Shown here: one piece after another, positions 28,301 to 29,493 of the stretch
How positions within the stretch are numbered: position 1 is the stretch's first letter
Layout: every line of letters begins with the position of its first letter
Assembly: GCF_000208925.1 (NCBI RefSeq)
Contig: NW_001915066.1
Span: 1 to 29,493 of the forward strand
Direction of reading: 5' to 3'
Source of the DNA: Entamoeba histolytica HM-1:IMSS
Lineage: Eukaryota > Evosea > Mastigamoebida > Endamoebidae
Length of the DNA: 29,493 nt
The notes under the pieces: model-generated
What the model saw: only the letters and a program-made list of their open reading frames with translations
Told to the model about the DNA's origin: nothing
The model's database searches: none
Translations under genes and position numbers: made by a program

Positions 28301-29493
28301 AGTCAAAGATATTATATGAAAGAAAAGAGATAGAGGAACAAAAGACTTGAAAGAGAAGACGAAATAATAAAAAATGGATGAAAATGATTGAAGATATTGA
28401 AAGTTAGTAACAAGAATAAAAAATTGGAAAAGAAGAAGAATAAGAAATAGCAATGGAAATGAAGAAAAGAAGAAATAATACAAGAAGAAGTTAAAGAAAC
28501 AGATGAAGAAGAAATAGAAGTAATTAAGAAAGAACAACAAAAAGAAATAGAAGATATAATAAAAGAGAAAGAAAAAGAAAAGAAAGCAAATGAAATAGAG
28601 AATAATAAACAAAGGATAAAAAACAGAAGAACAAACAAAGAAAGAATTACAAGAACAAATAGATAAAATGTAGAAAATAATAAAATAAAGAGAGAAAGAA
28701 ACACAAAAATGAATAGAAGAAGTAGAAAAAGAGATGAATAGATAGAAGAAATACTTAGAGAAGAAGAAAATAATATTATAGAAAGAAAAAGAGAGAAGAA
28801 AGAGATAGAACAAGGAACAATAAAAAGACAAAAATATCAGGAATAGAAAGTATGGAAAATATTTAGAAAGAACAGAAAAAGAGTAATGTAGTAGAAGAGA
28901 AACAAGAAATGATAGAACAAAAGGAAAAATGAAGAAGAAAGAAGAGAAACAAAAATAAGAAAATACATAAGTTATGGAATGAATAAATTAAATAATAAAT
29001 TAAAAAAAAGAAAATAAGAATAGAAGAATGGAAGAAACAAGAAAATAAAGAAAGAATAACATAATGATATTACAAAAGAAGAATATATCAAAATAAACAA
29101 AGAAATGAGATGGATTAAAAACCATCATAAAACATGTTAATAAAATAGTAGAATAGATGAGAAGTAATACAGAAAATGAAAGAATAAATGAAATAATCAA
29201 AACAAAATGAACAATAAGATTGATACAGAATATATTGATGATTTAATAAGAAAAAGGAAAAGATAAAAAAGAAAGGAGTTATATTTAGTATTATTTTCAT
29301 AGTAATATTTTTGATGAAATAATAAAATACAATAATAAGAAATGGGAATTGAAAGAAATATCAAAGAAATACAAAAACAATTATAAAATAATATATATAA
29401 TTGAAAATAAATAGAATATAAATTTATATGATATAAAAAGAATATAGGAGAAATAAACTAATGTAAAATAAAATACAAGATATATTAATAAGA
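28300..29493 (+). pseudogene. Long purine-rich plus-strand block, decayed Lys/Glu-rich coiled-coil-like sequence
   Basis: The plus strand is nearly all A and G from about 28300 to the window end. Its frames still contain the longest surviving runs of Lys/Glu-rich coding in the region. Near 28470-28570 a stretch decodes as QEEVKETDEEEIEVIKKEQQ, and KEKEKEKKANEIENNKQR follows shortly after, all without a stop. The rest is broken by many stops. The pattern suggests a former coiled-coil gene that lost selection, but an expanded simple sequence cannot be excluded. The block may continue past the window. Confidence 0.42.

Noticed and set aside
28172..29300. 219- and 130-residue minus-strand Phe/Ser-rich frames
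   Set aside because: Opposite strand of a purine-rich tract; stops are rare there only because A/G-rich stop codons cannot occur on a pyrimidine strand.
1..29493. CRISPR array, tRNA array or rRNA
   Set aside because: No regularly spaced identical repeats, and no GC-rich or cloverleaf-like segments were seen; Entamoeba tRNA arrays have obvious GC-richer genes, which are absent here.

Overview
The window is about 29.5 kb of a very AT-rich, compact protist genome. It most likely comes from Entamoeba, probably the E. histolytica/E. dispar group, but I cannot name the species. The reasons are: short intergenic gaps; introns of 49-71 nt (one possibly 110) that nearly all begin GTTTGT and end TAG; GAAC-type and TATA-like upstream motifs; TAATT-type signals at gene ends; and a decayed non-LTR retrotransposon whose reverse transcriptase resembles Entamoeba LINEs.

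The left two thirds (1-19.5 kb) is a dense housekeeping region, with genes often tail to tail. In order they are: the 3' end of an MSH5-like MutS homologue (+); a large helical protein with a possible dead ubiquitin-protease fold (-, one intron); a small unknown gene (-); a GPC1/DUF2838 glycerophosphocholine acyltransferase (+); a protein with two SKICH-like beta domains (-); a 1.1 kb empty AT-rich gap; a NUFIP1-like snoRNP assembly factor (-); an alpha-solenoid protein (+, one intron); a type II membrane glycosyltransferase (+); a winged-helix-like protein (-); a small three-repeat zinc-finger protein (-); an ANTH-domain endocytic adaptor (-, one intron); eIF2B beta (-, two introns); and a NAP/SET histone chaperone (-). 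These are unrelated housekeeping functions and I see no operon-like system.

The right third (19.5-29.5 kb) is gene-poor. It holds one two-exon gene of unknown function, one 72-codon possible gene, and long blocks in which one strand is almost pure purine and translates to Lys/Glu-rich sequence broken by many stops. These look like decayed coiled-coil genes or low-complexity DNA. Two copies of a ~100 bp sequence (about 85% identical) sit at the edge of two of these blocks. A 5'-truncated, inactivated LINE (24871-27279, minus strand) lies inside one block and is flanked by a perfect 23-bp target-site duplication.

The main results of reading the sequence are the exon-intron structures of five genes, each merging reading frames that look separate or truncated, and the exact boundaries of the LINE insertion. 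I found no clearly new biological system. The best candidates for novelty are the repeat-associated purine-block family and the possible pseudo-ubiquitin protease.
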